From Gamarada debralockiae (lineage: Eukaryota; Ascomycota; Leotiomycetes; Helotiales; Hyphodiscaceae): DNA of 55,524 nt. The notes below the pieces were generated by a model. That model was not told the DNA's origin and made no database searches. It saw only the letters and a list, made by a program, of their open reading frames with translations. Both the position numbers and the translations under genes were made by a program. The stretch's first letter is position 1; each line of letters opens with the position of its first letter. The stretch is from positions 1 to 55,524 of the forward strand of contig NXFV01000715.1 in NCBI GenBank assembly GCA_002803225.1, written 5' to 3'. This document shows, piece after piece, positions 41,890-51,564 of this stretch.

Positions 41890-42910
41890 CGGTGGGCGAT
41901 AGGTACACAATGGAAATATCAAATTTTTAATTTTTCTTACTTGACCAACTCAATTGATCTCTTTTTTTCGTACAACACAAACAATGCAATGGGTCCAGCT
42001 CATAAGAACAGTAGGCAATAGGTACACAACCGAAATAACTAATCCAAGCCCTCTAAGTCTGTCGCTTACTAAATCACAAGCTAGTCTCGACATTTCGATA
42101 GATTCTTCCTTTGTATATCAATTCTCTACTAAACCCTGATTAGTCTATTTTCTCTTCTAATATGCAGCCAAGTTCGTCGTCTTCGTCATCTTCCTCCCAA
42201 ATTATAAATGATATTCTACTGAGCTAACCTCTTCACCCCTCCTCCTAAAGCCTCGATATATCATATAGGTTGTGGTACTAACACTAAGTAGCCTAGAACG
42301 CTGTATATGCCCTTTAGCGACAACGACAATTATACTCAAGTTTATCACAAGAAACGCAGCCTACGGCAGTCAGTGTGACATTTCTGGCGAATATCACCAA
42401 ATCGCCCGTACTAAATTGCCTATACCAAATGTTGAGCCTTGGCTCAAGTAATTATAATAGTTCTGGCGAATGTCACTTGACTTGACGCGTAGCGACCCAT
42501 GGCGCGCTAGTGCGCCTTTTCAGATACATTACGTCGTGTACTCATAGAACCTTTTCCTTCTCTCCTTAGCTTAGTATTTTTATACAATACAGCACTTCTT
42601 CGAAGAGTCTTTAATGCATGAGACTCTATTTCGTAGAGCTGTCACAGTCAGATCCAAGTCCCGTGCTTAGACCCACCTCTTCGCGGAAGCTAAGTTCAGG
42701 TCCTGTGCTCTGATCTCCCGACTTGTAGGACAAAGGAGTAACTCCTTTAGTGCAATACTAGTTACTAATCTCTTCTCTTACACAATCAAAGTTCTTACGA
42801 GCTAGAGCCATTGCGTCGCATGTGTCGTACGAAAAAAAGAGAGTTGGGGAAGTAAGAAATTTTGATTTTCCGAAAATCTGATATTTCCATTGTGTACCTA
42901 TCGCCCACCG
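41890..42910. mobile_element. Non-autonomous TIR DNA transposon, 1.02 kb
   Basis: Perfect 32-bp terminal inverted repeats at 41890-41921 and 42879-42910, beginning CGGTGGGCGATAGGTACACA. They are bordered on both sides by TA (41888-41889 and 42911-42912), as in Tc1/mariner-pogo-type target duplication. Similarity continues imperfectly a further 20-25 bp inwards. A diverged copy of the terminal word (CAATAGGTACACAACCG) lies subterminally at about 42013. There is no transposase frame inside, so it is non-autonomous. The interior near 42500 has a GC-rich GGCGCGCTAGTGCGCC stretch similar to the palindrome at 34-53. Identical ends suggest recent insertion and little RIP at this spot. Confidence 0.88.
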
Positions 42911-43177
42911 TATTCCAATCGAAATTCATCATGGCGCGGGCTTTCCAGAAGGCGATCGTTTTGGTCGGCTTACGCCTAGCCCTCGACGCCACGACGAGGC
43001 AGATTTTTGAACTCACCGAGTAAGCCATGAAACATCAAGAAAATCTGACTGACAGTAGACTGTTCTTTGTCCACTCGTTTTTTTGTTCATAGCGGGATGG
43101 TTGTGTGCGGTAGCATTCCATTGCATTTCTAAATGCAGTCTTTAGTTAATCTCTAGCCTCTCCAGCGGACTGTCATT
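42911..43177. promoter_or_regulatory. Upstream region of the Helo-like gene
   Basis: Begins at the transposon's right target-site TA. A 30-codon frame starts at 42931 (MARAFQKAIVLVGL…) about 20 bp from the insertion and could be an upstream ORF or a broken exon. No other feature is recognised. Confidence 0.35.
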
Positions 43178-44283
43178 ATGGAGGCTGTCGCCGCGATTGC
43201 CAGCATTGCAGGAATTCTCAGCCTTGCCGGACAAGCGGTAAATAGAGTCATTGTTCTTCGAGGATTCTTTCAAAATTGTGCCTCAGAGTCCCACTCCATT
43301 GAAAGGTTTCTGAAGCGACTCAATGATTTGATCCAAATCCTCGAGTATGTGAGGGAGCTAATGATGAAGCTGAGGACTGCTCCATCCAAGGTTGTGTCTG
43401 AGTCTATCCTAGCCTCGCTGCAGATTCAATTCGATGATTGCAATAAAGACGTCTACAAATGGCTAGCAACTGCTAAGAAGTGCCTCCCAGCATTGAATGC
43501 AGGGACGAGAGCGGCTTTTAAGAAGTTTCTGGTAGCACTTGAGAGACAGAAGATCACGGATATTTATGTGGTGATTTCTGTTCACAAAGAAAACATAATG
43601 ACGAAGCTATCTGTGATTGGGATGTTTCCCCCTTCCCTTATTCTTATTCCCTGAAATGATTACTGACTAATTTCACAAGATGTTTCGACATTGAGCAGTC
43701 TGCTACCTTAGAAATACTATGTAAACGGTTGAAGACTTTGGAGCACTTCGAAAAATCTACATATGTCATCAAAGGGGAAAACCAGAATGCCTTATTCTCA
43801 TCATACGAGATTATTTCGCAGCCTGGTAGTGGTTCCTCGCTGGCAAGCATCGCAGAAAGTCTCGCTAGAATCGAAACCAGAATTGGGGATTTCACTGCAC
43901 CTAGTAGATCTCAGCATAGTTCCCAAGGGGTGTCCATGGACAGGCTTGACTCTGCGTCGGTGTCAGGAGAGCGCGGATGGAGTTCTGAACCGAGTCAGTA
44001 TTCGTCATTTTCAGCACCTCGTTCCCATGAAAGCACGTTCGCGTCTCTGTCTGAGCGAATTACAAAATCTCTCCTGGGTGTTCGAAGAGACCCGCCACCA
44101 AAATATCAGGATAATGTTACACAGCAGGCGCCAGCGCCAATTTCCGACGCTCAATCTTTTGAGCCAGAACCACATCATGCCCAGGACTGTTTAGGTCTTC
44201 ATTTTGAACAGTCCATCCAGATGTTCAATGAGAGCTTTATCCAGGAAGCTACCAAATGCGCAGGATGCGGCATAAAGTGCTAG
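43178..44283 (+). CDS. Helo-like N-terminal domain protein without NB-ARC/NACHT
   Basis: Two exons, 43178-43623 and 43680-44283, give 349 residues. The donor is a weak GTTTCC, chosen because it alone restores frame across the stop at 43654. The first 150 residues (MEAVAAIASIAGILSLAGQA, SIERFLKRLNDLIQILEYVR, AFKKFLVALERQKITDIYVV) match the helical Helo-like signalling domain that fungal NLR/STAND proteins carry at their N-termini, where related HeLo domains permeabilise membranes on incompatibility. Behind it is a Ser-rich, disordered tail ending in CAGCGIKC. No P-loop, NB-ARC or repeat domain follows: a decayed repeat and a truncated permease come next. It may be a stand-alone Helo-like protein or the stump of a truncated NLR. 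Confidence 0.65.
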
Positions 44284-44480
44284 GATTATAGGTTGTCATT
44301 CACTAAAGGCCCCTGTAGGTCGCTAGGGAGCCCTGTAGGCCCTGATCCACTACAATTACAGGCTCTATACCCTGTATCACACGCTGTAATGTTTGTCCGT
44401 TTTAGTGGGGCCTCGAGCCTATTATGCCCTGTAATTTTATAGCGTCTCCGTTATCGGCAGTACCCTGTTAGGCGCTGGGG
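44284..44480. repeat. Repeat-like junction sequence with CTGTA/TACAG words
   Basis: It contains CTGTAGGCCCTGA (44333-44345, exact match to 24034-24046), AATTACAGGCT (44354-44364, match to 23865-23875) and several CCCTGTA words. It lies exactly between the end of the Helo-like gene and the point where the permease loses its C-terminus, so it is likely an inserted or recombined element. Confidence 0.5.
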
Positions 44481-45642
44481 TACCATGATGTGGTAACAGC
44501 GCTCTGCTCGTTGATCCGAGCTGTGAGAGACAGCTAAAGCCACAATGGTGGCGAAGACGTAAGGAGGTGCTACAAGGAGCAATGAGTTGACTCGGTTGTA
44601 ACCGAGCGTTGCCACCAAAGTTGGGATGAAGGATGTTACAGCACCAGCTGAAGTCTTAGCGATAACAATGAGAGCTAGGAGCCAGACTTTGTAATCTACC
44701 AACGCCATTTTCACACCACTGAGGAGTGGGCCGCGCTCGGTATCGTTGTTTCCAGATGAAGTCTCAAGCCGACGGGTGGCGATAGCCTTTTCTTCTCCTG
44801 ATAGAAACTTGGTGGTGTGTGGGAAGTCAGGAAGGACGAACAGAGCAGTGATGGCGATAAAGACTGTGGTGGCAGCTTCGATGATGAAGAGCCATCTCCA
44901 TGAAGGTATCTCTCTCGCACCATCCAGCCCGCTCTGAACACCTGCTCCAACGAGACCACCGAATCCGCCGGACAGAAGTGAGCCAGCATAGAGAATTGAA
45001 GTGCGAAGCGCAAGTTCTTTAGGAGTGTACCATGATGAGAGAAGGAATAGTGCTCCTGGAAAGTAAGGCCTATGTTCAATCAGTCACGGAAAATACAATT
45101 ATGAACATGGAATGTCTTACGCTTCTACAAAACCAAGAAAGAAACGAACGACTACAAGACCCTTGAAGTCTTTTACAATAGCAGTCATTCCAGATACTAA
45201 GCCCCAGATGATCATGCAACTAGGGAGGTAGATCGAGGGTCTGACCCTTGTGATGATCATATTCGAAGGAATCTGGAGAGCGATGTACCCAGCGAATAGA
45301 ACGCTGATTGCCGTGTTGAACTGAGTACTATGAAGGTGTAGTGACTTCTCAATTCCTTGGATCCGTGCATTCGCCAAAGCATTCCGGTCAAGATAGCTAG
45401 ATGTGTTAGTGAAATTCCTGGCCGTGCACGGAGCAGCGACAGACTTACTTCATCACAATCATGAGGAAGAGCAAGGGCATTAGTCGAAGATCGATCTTTC
45501 TAACGAGTTTCTTTTCCTTTACTGCATATTCTTCAGGGCTCATGAGGTCTATCTCATCGTAAAATTGTTGGAGAGCTGCGACTGGAGCAAAACCGTTCCG
45601 GTTCACCACTTCATCGCCGATGTTCTTGTCGCCCGCCATCAT
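44451..45642 (-). pseudogene. Dal5/allantoate-type MFS permease, C-terminally truncated
   Basis: Exons 45642-45449, 45396-45121 and 45069-44451 join in phase to 362 residues; the family is usually near 500. The anion:cation symporter signature is clear: KIDLRLMPLLFLMIVMNYLD, RNALANARIQGIEKSLHLHS, FAGYIALQIPSNMIITRV, FFLGFVEAPYFPGALFLLSS, then LVDYKVWLLALIVIAKTSAG. After SSDQRAERCYHIMVPQ the protein runs eight residues into foreign sequence and stops, so the last three to four helices are missing. The family carries nicotinate, allantoate, pantothenate and other organic anions. The upstream region still holds two exact copies of the cluster-2 motif, 243 and 280 bp before the ATG, so truncation is probably recent. 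Confidence 0.85.
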
Positions 45643-45884
45643 ACTGCTGTGAGGGAGAGTATAGAGGACAATAAAAGCATATAATTTGGTCCGGTGTGAT
45701 TGAATGGTTGCAGATCTTTAGTTGTTAGAACTGGAGGGCGATGCGCTAGACTTTATAGATCGAATTGCCAAATCCCTTGGAAACACCCGATTTCTTCCCC
45801 ATCCCCACATTCTCGGGGTGATAGCTATCCACACAATTCTGGGGTGAATCAAGATACTTGAAGTCTAGCCCCACAACTCGGGTG

Positions 45885-45899
45885 CGGAAGTTGACCGAG
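45885..45899 (+). promoter_or_regulatory. Cluster-2 element CGG-N7-CCG, copy 1
   Basis: CGGAAGTTGACCGAG, 243 bp upstream of the truncated permease ATG. Confidence 0.6.
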
Positions 45900-45921
45900 A
45901 AATTGTTGTGCTTCAAATTTT

Positions 45922-45936
45922 CGGAAGTTGACCGAG
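45922..45936 (+). promoter_or_regulatory. Cluster-2 element, copy 2
   Basis: CGGAAGTTGACCGAG, followed at once by CGG; start-to-start spacing to copy 1 is 37 bp. Confidence 0.6.
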
Positions 45937-46233
45937 CGGTGAGTAAGACTATGAGTACGTGAATATGCAGCGCTGCTAGAAGACTGGTCCGGCAGGCTGC
46001 TCCGTAGAGACTAGTGTAGTTACTCCGACTTAGTATCTTTTCTTTTTCGATACTTTGGGCAGCCATTTACGCCTTTGGTGAAAAATCTACCGGCATGGAA
46101 TAGAGGCTGTCAATTGCTGAGCACGCTGAAAGAGGAAACTTCAAAACGTCCACGAAAATATACCTTTTTACAAACATTGTTCACTCCTGAGCTGTAGGGT
46201 ATGGTGAAGCTTGAAAGAATCACATTATTACTT

Positions 46234-48032
46234 CTAAACTCTTTCTAGCTCTGTTGCAGCAACATTCTTACCCTCCTTTTCCTCTAGAATCCTGTCTTCT
46301 CTCATCCACCGAGTCAAGTCTACATTGGCCTTCCAGCCCATCCACCAGTGACCGGCGAATAACTCTTCCATCCTTTCCATTGGAACTCCTTTAGTCTCAG
46401 GAGCCCAGATACCAAGCAAAATGAAACCAAGAGCACACACCATCGCCCAAAAGACGTACGCTCCCCAAATGTTCAAGCTGACAAACATGTTTGGAGTAAC
46501 GCGGACCAGTGCAAATTGGAAGAACCAGTGAAGTGCCATATTAGTGGCGTAGCACACGTTTCGAATGCGTGTCGGATAGATTTCAGTACCGTAGAGATAC
46601 TGAACTGTACAGAGACCGATAGACCATCCGACAGCGTAAATGAATACTGAGGCAATGGCTGCGTCAGAGGCCGACTTGTTCCCTGAATGGAGGAACAGTG
46701 ACATGTAAATGGACATGTAGACGTGAGTGATGCATTGCAGAGCGAGACCTGTGAGCATGCAACGACGGCGTCCAAACACATCGACGAGCCCCCATGTGAA
46801 AACAAGCGTGAAGACCAATTTTACTACCCCATATGCTCCTGAGGTAATCAAAGAAGTGTTGTTGCCGACCACTCCTGCATAGGTAAAAATCTGCGGGTGT
46901 TGTTAGTTATCTAGAAGATACAGAGCAAATACCTGATAGAGGAGTACCTGAGGGATATAGTATGTGATACCATTTCCTCCGCTCCATTGAGCAACGGTCT
47001 GCATGGTCACGCCAAGCAGAAAGCGTTTCCGATAAGTTGAAATTATAGCGATCTCCTTGGTGATGGTCCAGATTTGAACGCCTGCCAGGCTTTGCCGCTT
47101 CATTCGAATCTGTTCTTGTATTTCTCCGTATTCATCTGAGAGGCGATGGTCATTCTTGACTGAACGGCGGAGTTGAGCAAGAGCCTGCAGTGCTTCATCG
47201 CCTCGGTCTTTGGAAGCTAGCCAGCGAGGGGTGTCGGACAAGAAGAAGGAACAAATAAAGGCGATGCCGACAGGGATAAGGGGAATGCTCTGCACGAGTC
47301 GATATTGAGTGGCGTGAGCCTGCATGGTTACGCTTGCGGCATAGTTTATGAAGAAACCTGGGGACATTCGTTAAGAACAATTTCATTTTCAAATAGATGT
47401 GTTGACCTAGACTCACCAAGTGTAAGAAACGAAAGCAAAAGCACCATATAGATACTGACGATCATTCCCCGCGACTTAGCAGGCGCGACCTCCGAGAGGT
47501 AGAGTGGCGCAACGACAGTGAGACCGCCAGCTCCAAGTCCTCCCCATATTCTAGCGAAAAGCATGAACCCAATGATCCCGGATGAGAAGATTTGCATGAG
47601 AACCCCACTTCCCCATAGAGCAACGAAGAGTTGCCAGCAGCGTAGTCTACCAAACCTATCAGTGAGAGTAAGGGCAAGCAATGATCCCCTTCACAGCGGC
47701 CGAGTCAGCAAATTATTTAATTTTAATGAATTTGGGAGGTGATAACTAGAAGTCCGTCATGACTTACAACGCTGCTCCCAGAACTCCGAATGAGGAGATA
47801 TTGGCGGTGCGACTTGCAAGACCCGAAGCGTTGTTCTTCCAGAGAGAGGCTGATAGTCCGAAATCGTGCTTGAACGAAGTCAAGCCGATAGATGCACTGA
47901 ATCCACCTTCATCGTAACCTATTCAAGTCAGAAGGCTTCACGTAAGGGATTGAAAGTGCTTGCACCTTTAGGGATGCCACCAGCTGCGATCACAAGGACC
48001 GTGAAAATATAATATAGATTGATGTCAAACAT
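46234..48032 (-). CDS. Sugar-porter-family permease, quinate-permease-like
   Basis: Five exons (48032-47966, 47918-47768, 47688-47417, 47357-46948, 46890-46234) encode 518 residues and keep frame throughout. Twelve-helix MFS sugar-porter signatures: N-terminal YYIFTVLVIAAGGIPKGYDE with GGFSASIGL, the helix 2-3 motif LTDRFGRLRCWQLF, ARIWGGLGAGGLTVVAPLYL, SDTPRWLASKDRGDEALQAL, QWSGGNGITYYIPQIFTYAG, VDVFGRRRCMLTGLALQC and the C-terminal PETKGVPMERMEELF. The beginning and loop details resemble fungal quinate/lactose-type porters more than hexose carriers, which is judgment only. It is divergent from the amidohydrolase gene. The shared 680-bp promoter carries two opposed copies of the cluster motif. 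Plasma-membrane uptake of an organic acid or sugar acid is likely. Confidence 0.92.
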
Positions 48033-48334
48033 ATTTAAGGTCTAGGAAAGGCGTTGCCGTGTATAGTGATGGAGTTAGAGAGAAGCACTTGACTCTTGAT
48101 AATTGTGCGATTTGCAGAAGGGAATGATCCGACTTTATGGGGTCGTTTGGTCGTGGGGAGGCCTCCAGTTCAGGGCATGTGCGGGGCTAGTAACGACTAA
48201 CCACATTCTCCCTGATATGGCTCAGAGACCCTGTAGCTCCCACCTTTATGAGTGACGGAAGATAAAGAAAATCTAAGAATGGCGGGCCATTACATGACTG
48301 CTTTCGAGGTTGTGGGGAGGAATTTTCCTCTTGA

Positions 48335-48349
48335 CGGAAGTTGACCGAG
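48335..48349 (+). promoter_or_regulatory. Cluster-2 element, copy 3
   Basis: CGGAAGTTGACCGAG in the divergent permease/amidohydrolase promoter. Confidence 0.6.
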
Positions 48350-48448
48350 CCTGCTAAGATTTTCCGGGACTAAGATGCAAGGAGTGCTTTGGCAGCAAAA
48401 AGCGCCGCTTGGGGCGTTACTTGCTCACAATAGTAAGGGGTGCTTAGC

Positions 48449-48463
48449 CTCGGTCAACTTCCG
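48449..48463 (-). promoter_or_regulatory. Cluster-2 element, copy 4
   Basis: Exact reverse complement of the 15-mer, in the same divergent promoter. Confidence 0.6.
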
Positions 48464-48714
48464 AGCCCCCATTTTTGACGATAGCCTCCACTTCTACTTA
48501 CAATAGACTTACTAGAAGTTATAGGAAAAGTTTGGGAGAGACACTTCTGGTTATTTTAATTTTTTTAACTGACTAAAGTCGGATTTGCAAACCCACCCCT
48601 GACTAGCTAGCCTTGGGCAACCTTCCAGTGCAAATATGTCTCTTAAATCTTCCCATACGCTGCATCGTTGGAATTGTCCCTCTCGTGGCTTGGTTAATAC
48701 GGAAGGCTGAAATC

Positions 48715-49719
48715 ATGATTTCATCAGCTCTCAAGCTCCTCATCAGCTACATTTTGCAATGCCTGCGATATCCTATCGACCTTGTCAAACTTTCATTACG
48801 GCGAAGTCCAAAACGAGTCCACACAATACACTCACGAGGGAACCTACTCGACAAGATTCCGGAAAATTCTTGGGACAGTCATATGCATGTTTTCGACCCT
48901 GCCAAATACCCATTATCTGCAGAGGCACGATACTCTCCAAAACAGCATCTCCTCTCCGACGCCTTGAGATTCGAATCGTCCGTAGGAATTCACAACATTA
49001 TATTAGTTCAGCCCTCAAGTTACGGAAATGATAATACCTGTATTCTAGATGCACTCCGCCAAATGGGTCCCAAAACTGCCCGCGCCGTGGTAGCGTTCGA
49101 TCCAAACACAACCTCGCTCTCCACCCTGCAAGAATGGCACACAATCGGAGTACGCGGCGTGAGAGTCAATTTGCAATCTGTAGGAAAGACCATGGAATTG
49201 AATGAGCTATCCTCCCTTCTGCGCCAATACGCCAACATGATAAGGCCGCTGGACTGGGTGTTACAGCTTTATGTGCCTATTTCTACCATAAGTTCACTGG
49301 AGAAAACCGTTCCACAGTTACGAGTCAAGGTCTGTTTTGACCATTTTGGGCAGCCTGAGCTATCATGCCAGGAGGTTAAATCGCTCTATTCCGCCACTGG
49401 CGATCCATACCTACTTCCGGGATTCAAATCACTTGTCAGTCTACTAGGACAAGGAAACACCTATGTAAAGATTTCAGCTCCGTATCGGATCAGTATGGAC
49501 TGCAATCAACAAGATTTAGAGCCAGTTGCGAAAGAGTTGTTAAGGGCTGTCGGAGGAACTAGAGTAGTTTTTGCAACAGATTGGCCGCACACGAGGTTTG
49601 AAGGGTTGGACATCAGACCATTTATGGAGAGAGTGGTGGAGTGGTGTGGGGAAGATGAAGTGATTTTGGAGAGGGTTTTCAGGTCCAATGCCAAAGAACT
49701 ATGGGGCATAAAGGAATGA
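48715..49719 (+). CDS. Amidohydrolase_2 metal hydrolase (2-pyrone-4,6-dicarboxylate-hydrolase-like)
   Basis: Single exon, 334 residues from the ATG at 48715; the upstream frame lacks another ATG. TIM-barrel amidohydrolase of the family including LigI, which opens 2-pyrone-4,6-dicarboxylate lactone in protocatechuate or gallate 4,5-cleavage. Seen: metal-binding DSHMHVFDPAKYPL, GIHNIILVQPSSYGNDN, GVRGVRVNL, VCFDHFGQPE, TYVKISAPYRIS and the C-terminal VFATDWPHTRFEGLDI with its metal Asp. A 20-residue hydrophobic stretch near the N-terminus (SALKLLISYILQCLRYPIDL) precedes the enzyme domain and could anchor it or be a second start region; most relatives lack it. Its pairing with an anion-type permease and a tricarboxylate-type carrier fits catabolism of a lactone-forming acid. 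Confidence 0.88.
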   Translation: MISSALKLLISYILQCLRYPIDLVKLSLRRSPKRVHTIHSRGNLLDKIPENSWDSHMHVFDPAKYPLSAEARYSPKQHLLSDALRFESSVGIHNIILVQPSSYGNDNTCILDALRQMGPKTARAVVAFDPNTTSLSTLQEWHTIGVRGVRVNLQSVGKTMELNELSSLLRQYANMIRPLDWVLQLYVPISTISSLEKTVPQLRVKVCFDHFGQPELSCQEVKSLYSATGDPYLLPGFKSLVSLLGQGNTYVKISAPYRISMDCNQQDLEPVAKELLRAVGGTRVVFATDWPHTRFEGLDIRPFMERVVEWCGEDEVILERVFRSNAKELWGIKE

Positions 49720-50416
49720 AGCGGGGGATCGTTTGTTCCGATGTTCAAGGAGAGATGATGGAGGAATCTGGCTTTACTTGTACTAGAAAAAGGATAAAAA
49801 GACTTACTGTATAAGTTCTTATTTGAAGACACGCCCCTTCACACCAATAACAAGAATCTTCATTGTCTAAGACTATTATCGTTTGGCGGGGCTTACTACC
49901 AACTGTGATATCTTGCATTCTAAGGAGGGCAATGTGATCACTTCAGAATATGATTGAGGCACTACTTTCGTACGATCCACACCACCTGGCCATCCCATCA
50001 AATTCGGCTTGAGTGTGCTCAACGAAATCTCACATAACGTGCCGACAAGCTCAACAAAAAAAGAAAAATAAAAAAATTCAGAGGCTTTCCGGACAGAAAA
50101 ATCGAGGCTTCTTTAGGCCCATCAGTTCTTCGCCAATAATTTCAAAGGTCGAGCTAGCGGCATTCTTCGGCCAACTTCCGAAGTCCCAGGCCATCAGCGA
50201 AGCGACGCAGACCAACTCTGCAAGGCCATCATGGCCTTAGGATAAATTTCAGGAAGCTCCCTGTATAGAAACCAAGGCATATTATAAGTCTAGGTGTCTC
50301 TGACCACATCACATACACAAGCGAAATCTGTTGCTTTCATACTCTTTCAGAGCAGTGCCATACATACAACGTCGAATGAAAGCATTTCAGCACGGAGAGC
50401 CAGAAATACAACAAAT
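49720..50416. promoter_or_regulatory. Intergenic, carrier-gene promoter
   Basis: No gene. A one-mismatch version of the cluster motif, CGGCCAACTTCCG (minus-strand CGGAAGTTGGCCG), lies at 50168-50180, 237 bp upstream of the carrier ATG. A-rich tract near 50055-50085. Confidence 0.5.
50168..50180 (-). promoter_or_regulatory. Cluster-2 element, variant copy 5
   Basis: CGGAAGTTGGCCG on the minus strand; one change in the spacer, both half-sites kept. Upstream of the mitochondrial carrier gene. Confidence 0.45.
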
Positions 50417-51495
50417 ATGGAGAATAGAGATAAGCCAGGAGTTGCTACAAAAATTATCGCGGGAAGTATCGCAGGAGCATCTGAAACCATGGGCACTGTA
50501 GGTATTCAACTTGCTTGATACGATTCCTAATTGAACCAACAACTTACCAATACCCCAAGTACCCCGCCGAATTTGTCAAAACCCGGAAACAACTGCCTCA
50601 ATTCTTCCACGGAACTATATCCTCTCTCTCGATCCTGAAGTCGACGTACCACGAATCCGGCATTTTGGGCTTCTACTCCGGCTGTGGAGCACTCGCCGTA
50701 AGCAATGCACTGAAAAGTGGCATCCGCTTCTTTTCTTTCGAGTCGTCAAGGGATTATCTCGAGAAAGTGCTCGATATAAAGCAAGGCCAGCGGAGCCCGT
50801 GGGTGAACGCTCTGGCAGGACTGAGTGCCGGGGCAGCGGAATCCTTGCTGGTGGTGACACCGGGCGAGGCGCTGAAGACGAGGATGATCGAGGATGCGGC
50901 TTTAAAGGGCAACCATCTATTGGCGGACAAAGGAGTAGTTGCTGCAATATCATTCGTGATTCGCGAGGAGGGTCTTTGTGCCTTGTGGAGAGGAGCACTT
51001 CCGGTGCTAAGCAAACAGGCCACTAACTCTGCCGTGAGATTCACGAGTTTTGGAATAATGCAGGAGCAGGTAGCGAAACAATGGCCTGCTTTAGAGGGTC
51101 ACATTGGTACTACGCTGGCCGTTGGCGCATTGAGCGGGATAGTGACTGTGTGAGTGACTACTGTCTACTTTGATAGCTTCAGCTAACGGTAGGTCCAGCT
51201 ATGCGTCAATGCCGTTTGACAACATCAAAACGCGAATGCAGAGTGTTAGATCCCAGTATAATGGGATGCTCCATTGCGCAGGTTTGACATTGAGAGGCGA
51301 AGGTATCGGGGCCTTTTGGAGGGGAACAACGCCGAGACTGGTGCGACTGACGGTAAGAGCGGAACCAAGTTGAAATTGTACCTCTCATGCTAACGTCTTC
51401 TGAATCCACAGCTCTCCAGTAGCATAACATTTGCCGTTTACGATCAAGTTGTTCGGACTGCCAATTGCTTCAGAGGCGGTCATTTGAAGAATTGA
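50417..51495 (+). CDS. Mitochondrial carrier, tricarboxylate (citrate)-transporter-like
   Basis: Four exons (50417-50497, 50560-51149, 51193-51352, 51412-51495) encode 304 residues. All three mitochondrial-carrier repeats are present with their signature: GTYPAEFVKTRKQL in repeat 1, VTPGEALKTRMI in repeat 2 and MPFDNIKTRMQS in repeat 3. Each is followed by a G-x-x-x-x-[YF]-x-G-type stretch (GILGFYSGCGAL, GLCALWRGALPV, GIGAFWRGTTPR). The start KIIAGSIAGASETMGT and the ESSRDYLEKV loop are like citrate transport proteins. Such carriers exchange citrate or related acids for malate across the inner membrane. In this cluster it could pass ring-cleavage products to mitochondria or export an organic acid. 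Substrate assignment is by resemblance only. Confidence 0.9.
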
Positions 51496-51564
51496 GGGCA
51501 ATGTAGCGCTCCAGGTTGTGGTATAGGCCAAATCATCCGCAACTATTTCGGTGATCAAACAATG

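Larger units (their letters stand above)
45643..46233. promoter_or_regulatory. Promoter of the truncated permease with paired motif
   Basis: Two exact copies of CGGAAGTTGACCGAG at 45885-45899 and 45922-45936. No credible gene is present. Confidence 0.6.
48033..48714. promoter_or_regulatory. Divergent promoter with two motif copies
   Basis: CGGAAGTTGACCGAG at 48335-48349 (plus) and 48449-48463 (minus), between the permease and amidohydrolase starts, 252-417 bp from either ATG. Confidence 0.65.
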
